From positions 24,291,106 through 24,355,105 of the forward strand of contig JAUJPP010000005.1 of the NCBI GenBank assembly GCA_030562195.1: 64,000 nt of DNA, written 5' to 3'. Position numbers and translations under genes: made by a program. Positions 62,901 to 64,000 of this stretch are shown in pieces. The stretch's first letter is position 1. Each line of letters starts with the position of its first letter. This DNA comes from Nipponacmea schrenckii. Taxonomy: Eukaryota; Mollusca; Gastropoda; Lottiidae. The notes below the pieces were generated by a model that was given only the letters and a program-made list of their open reading frames with translations, was not told where the DNA came from and ran no database searches.

Positions 62901-63841
62901 CTCTCCGAAAGATTCAGATGTTCTGTCTGACAATGAAAAATTTGATGGAACCAACAAAGATCAAAGAACAACTCGCCGACGTAAAATAACAAATTATAAA
63001 GACATTCATGCTGGAGTCATTCCAAACCCTTCTCAGTCCCCACGAACGAGGGGAACAGCTTCTTCTCCCAGAGGGCTGACTGCTCCTCCTGTTACGTCAC
63101 CAAGAACAAGAGCTACTGCTTCTTCACCTAGAGCACAAAGGGGTGGCCCACCAGTGAAACCAGTTACTTCACCAAGAGGCCAAAAATCTCCAAAACATTC
63201 AGAAATCGGAACTCCTGTTGTAAAATTAGAAATAATGGATATCAATAAGTCAAAGAAAAAGGAAGATGCAAAGAAAAATATTTTTGGCAGAGAATCTGGG
63301 CTAAAAGATGATATCTTGACTGTTAATGATGAGCGGGAAAAGGTTAGAATCCCTACTCCGTATGAAGACTGGAAGAATTCCCAGTCTCTTCATCCTGAAA
63401 AGACAACTGTGTCAAAAGAAAATGTGTATGAGTTTGAAGAAAGTGAAGATAGCAATGAACTATGTCCTAGTTTAAGGCTTAGAAATAATAAGAAGAAACC
63501 AATAACAGTTCATGACACAACTGTAGGATCAGTTTTGACTGGCAAAACAGAGGACTCTAATCCAATACTTCACCAACCAATGGATTCTCAAGTACCAAAG
63601 AAAGAACCCCTTCAAACAGTTAGTATGGATTTGCAGAAACCAATTGAAAGTGGAAATAATCAGTCATATGGCTCAGATGATTCTTCAGCTTCTATGAGTA
63701 ATGTGGAGAAGATAATTGATGCTGTTTCCAGGGGTTATTTTGGAAATGCTGAAAAATCTGATGAAGAAGATGATGATGAACCTAAGTTACACATTGCAAT
63801 TGTCAGTGATCCTTCTCCACCTGTATCTTCTAAATCAGATG
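26904..63841 (+). CDS. spen: Split ends (Spen/SHARP/MINT) orthologue: thirteen coding exons, C-terminus outside window
   Basis: Coding exons: 26904-26986, 29418-29681, 49016-49144, 49743-49865, 50199-50386, 50564-50678, 50803-50891, 51358-51506, 51619-51744, 53652-53879, 54017-54171, 54281-54430, 54747-63841. All junctions are GT-AG with agreeing phases; 3631 codons are present. Four RRMs: RRM1 residues ~5-85 (YLLVRNLP), RRM2 ~249-330 (ICVTKLP), RRM3 ~352-426 (LFVGNL, AYAFVQY) and RRM4 ~431-507 (VWIDNI, LVYF). A Ser-rich linker separates RRM1 and RRM2. The start MVRGTRYLLVRNLPEKSTEE closely resembles vertebrate SPEN. The rest is a disordered, charged giant exon. Family knowledge: nuclear RNA-binding corepressor that recruits SMRT/HDAC through a C-terminal SPOC domain and acts in Notch, Wnt and RNA-directed silencing. 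The SPOC exons must lie beyond 64000. Confidence 0.96.
26987..29417 (+). other. spen: spen intron 1
   Basis: AT-rich, 2.4 kb, splitting RRM1 after FQR. No gene seen. A block at ~28720-28960 is less AT-rich and contains an RFX-like X-box gttgtcatggaaac at 28844-28857; it could be a regulatory element, which cannot be judged without alignment. Confidence 0.6.
30383..30573 (+). promoter_or_regulatory. Cluster of eight GGATTA motifs (Otx/Pitx/Bicoid-type sites)
   Basis: GGATTA occurs at 30383, 30407, 30426, 30448, 30485, 30512, 30542 and 30568, all on the plus strand, with spacing varying from 19 to 37 bp. GGATTA/TAATCC is the core site of lysine-50 homeodomain proteins. Irregular spacing and unrelated flanks argue against a simple tandem repeat, but an eroded minisatellite remains possible. 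It lies ~700 bp after exon 2 of spen. Confidence 0.4.
32960..33540. repeat. Minisatellite, ~38-40-bp unit, about 14 copies
   Basis: Unit approximately actgctgatcacttttaaaaa followed by gtaaactaaattgtat. Copies vary between ctgctgatca and ctgcagatca and in the trailing part; the edges are degenerate. It is intronic in spen. Confidence 0.85.
35105..35770 (+). pseudogene. Decayed pogo/Tigger-like (Tc1-mariner superfamily) transposase fragment
   Basis: Different frames show in order a CENP-B-type helix-turn-helix (SKSIPISG, then EDFKASDGWLTSQKLRYNF), then the DDE entry segment DIFDCVETKLFF, then LPDKTLVVK, KKKVTVLFFCSS and NHPHEIPVLLKS. These match the order in pogo/Tigger/Jerky transposases. 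Reading needs several frame changes and passes stops. At the usual (N/D)xDET motif the catalytic aspartate appears as valine (DCVET). The protein is therefore dead and no host function is suggested. Confidence 0.75.
36055..37366. mobile_element. ~1.3-kb element with 12-13-bp inverted termini nested in the pogo-like remains
   Basis: ggccacaccaaa at 36055 is mirrored by tttggtgtggcc at ~37354-37365. The interior is non-coding AT-rich sequence with poly-T/poly-A stretches near each end and a cgctcgctcgct run at the right. It separates the pogo-like coding remains from the probable pogo right end. The target duplication was not resolved. Confidence 0.5.
37367..37435. mobile_element. Probable right terminus of the pogo-like element
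   Basis: taatccgacactctcgctaatccaac and then gttggattactcagagtacactgta. Read in reverse, it starts cagtgtactctgagtaatccaac, which resembles Tigger/pogo terminal repeats (CAGT start, repeated 'ATCCAAC' units) and abuts TA. No matching left terminus was located. Confidence 0.55.
38700..41140. repeat. Large intronic minisatellite, ~36-bp unit, roughly 65 copies
   Basis: Core unit: gaagcaggactaatatcac then aaatttcatgtgattttt. At least three variants occur: gcaggact...ttcatgtgat, gcaaaatt...ttatatgagat and gcaggagt...cactaatttcatgagat. The first two alternate over much of the array and the third dominates the right end (~40740-41110). Each unit contains an imperfect atcac...gtgat palindrome. Confidence 0.95.
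41141..45924. other. spen: Intronic stretch without recognised features
   Basis: AT-rich spen intron. Open frames here are short and lack family motifs or splice logic. An X-box-like gttaccatggctac lies at 44873-44886. Confidence 0.6.
45925..46035. repeat. Short tandem repeat, 26-bp unit, about four copies
   Basis: ggtactttactatatttatattgaag is repeated almost perfectly (unit split here as ggtactttactat and atttatattgaag). High identity indicates a recent expansion. Confidence 0.9.
46277..46530 (+). repeat. SINE-like dispersed repeat, internal to 3' part
   Basis: Starts gccttgcagtgtgcaatgagg and runs through gatcattaacatgcacaacc and cagtagcacacggggcctcg to gagccatcgcagctcccgac. It is noticeably more GC-rich than its surroundings. 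A second copy of its left part begins at ~63930 and runs off the window. I recognise the 'acacggggcctcg' and 'gagccatcgcagct' words as common in mollusc genomic repeats, but cannot name the family. Confidence 0.5.
46570..48790. repeat. Large intronic minisatellite, ~44-bp unit, about 48 copies
   Basis: Unit: attgatgacattgttgcatt then aactgtttgaaaaagactattgta. Copies are highly uniform in the middle. Sub-variants include ctattcta versus ctattgta, gttgatggcatt, acttttgtaatt, and local insertions near 47590-47660 and 48330. It ends about 225 bp before spen exon 3. Confidence 0.95.
49380..49670. repeat. Short tandem repeat in spen intron 3, ~62-bp period
   Basis: The units gtaatgaactgatgctccaa / atttcatataaaaa and gtaatgaaccgatgctccaa / ctttcataacaa alternate, so a ~31-bp element is organised as dimers. 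An open frame on the minus strand through it is a repeat artefact. Confidence 0.85.
51165..51300. repeat. Short tandem repeat in spen intron 7
   Basis: catcattcaggtgataattt followed by caagtttatatcat, in about three and a half units with variable tails. Confidence 0.8.
51745..53651 (+). other. spen: spen intron 9 (1.9 kb)
   Basis: The middle part (~52280-52950) is less AT-rich and contains tcttaattaggctaattatgac and, near its right end, ggctctaattaatgaggga, hinting at a decayed element with weak inverted ends. No coding content. Confidence 0.5.
57559..58143 (+). repeat. spen: Internal duplication in the spen giant exon
   Basis: Two collinear units: 57559-57783 and 57910-58143. Each runs VRPExxKPxGLFxxxPSDxVxSVQI, then a K-R-x-(E/D)-S Ser/Thr-rich stretch, and ends PPVLKKExx(I/L). 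Unit length is about 75-78 residues with a 351-bp period. The preceding GF.Q.VRP context also matches, so the duplicated segment may be ~117 codons. DNA identity is modest, so the event is old. Confidence 0.85.
58919..58978 (+). repeat. spen: In-frame 18-bp coding repeat (KDS)n in spen
   Basis: The unit aaagactcaaaagattca repeats about three times, alternating GAC and GAT codons for Asp, giving consecutive KDS tripeptides. It is a coding minisatellite within the Lys/Asp/Ser-rich region and likely to vary in length between individuals. Confidence 0.85.
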
Positions 63842-63929
63842 GTAAGTCTTTAGGGATTTAATATATAAATGACTAGTTACTTTGAAATATTTGAATTATA
63901 CTTTGATAACAAAAATGAAATGAAATGAA

Positions 63930-64000
63930 TGGAGTTTTACGTTTTACTCTTCTGCACCTTATGGGCTAATGAAGGCTGGCAAAGCCATGCAGTGTACAAT
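63930..64000 (+). repeat. Start of a second SINE-like repeat copy, cut by the window end
   Basis: atgaatggagttttacgttttactcttctgcacct continues to gccatgcagtgtacaat, whose last part matches the first bases of the copy at 46277 (gccttgcagtgtgcaatgag). It lies in the intron after the giant exon of spen. Confidence 0.5.

Larger units (their letters stand above)
54747..63841 (+). other. spen: Giant exon (9095 bp) of spen encoding the disordered middle region
   Basis: One open frame runs from acceptor 54746/54747 to donor 63841/63842. Order of regions: Arg/Ser/Asp-rich (to ~55260); a short coiled-coil-like LLKLTQEKKNLIQKLQQLE (~55690); Pro/Ser/Gln-rich with a polyproline run near 57295 and an internal duplication at 57559-58143; a Lys/Asp/Glu/Ser-rich low-complexity region from ~58225 to ~61130, broken by a more ordered island PPELEPFISMYDKVKRRSC (~59195); SP/TP-rich phosphosite-like repeats (61600-62060); a short helical EREKAVQEASDEAARAVESL (~62170); a GRG/AT-hook-like RGRGKGRTTRRGRGQG (~62690); and TSPR repeats (63030-63190). 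Vertebrate SPEN likewise has one giant exon here. ORFs on the other strand or frames are shadows. Confidence 0.95.

Overview
The window is animal nuclear DNA. Genes have GT-AG introns, the intergenic DNA is very AT-rich, and transposon relics and minisatellites are abundant. The protein families (CTDNEP1, a Spen orthologue) are metazoan. A LINE tail carrying a block of ~160-bp tandem repeats resembles elements known from bivalves and other molluscs, so I infer a lophotrochozoan, probably a mollusc. The species cannot be named from this sequence.

Four protein genes can be assembled by joining exons whose phases and splice sites agree. (1) Minus strand, 5182-8333: the first five coding exons of CTDNEP1 (Dullard), the nuclear-envelope phosphatase that acts on lipin; its last exons lie left of the window. 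(2) Plus strand, 9664-16585: a gene for a single-C2-domain protein of unknown function, whose two 3' exons are solid and whose first exon is tentative. (3) Minus strand, 17185-25970: a complete five-exon gene for a 412-residue metal-dependent amidohydrolase of a deacetylase-like family best known from bacteria. (4) Plus strand, 26904-63841: thirteen coding exons of a split ends (Spen/SHARP/MINT) orthologue with four RRM domains and a 9.1-kb disordered giant exon; the SPOC-encoding end lies to the right of the window.

The layout is two divergent pairs: CTDNEP1/C2 gene, with 1.3 kb between start codons, and amidohydrolase/spen, with 0.93 kb. The C2 gene and the amidohydrolase converge, with 0.6 kb between stop codons. 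The spen/amidohydrolase intergenic region holds a consensus CRE and a GA microsatellite. The four genes share no obvious pathway.

The rest is mostly repeats. At 555-4826 a LINE 3' end is interrupted by two related satellite blocks with short inverted termini. A 792-bp MITE with a target duplication lies in a CTDNEP1 intron. An 84-bp-arm foldback lies in the C2 gene intron. A divergent interspersed repeat occurs two or three times, and one copy holds the putative first exon of the C2 gene. Spen intron 2 (19.3 kb) contains a dead pogo-like transposase, a nested TIR element, several minisatellite arrays (two exceed 2 kb) and a cluster of eight GGATTA motifs. I found no CRISPR array, rRNA, tRNA or operon-like system, and no convincing new multi-gene system. 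The most unusual items are the animal amidohydrolase, the orphan C2 gene with its possibly repeat-derived first exon, and the GGATTA cluster.
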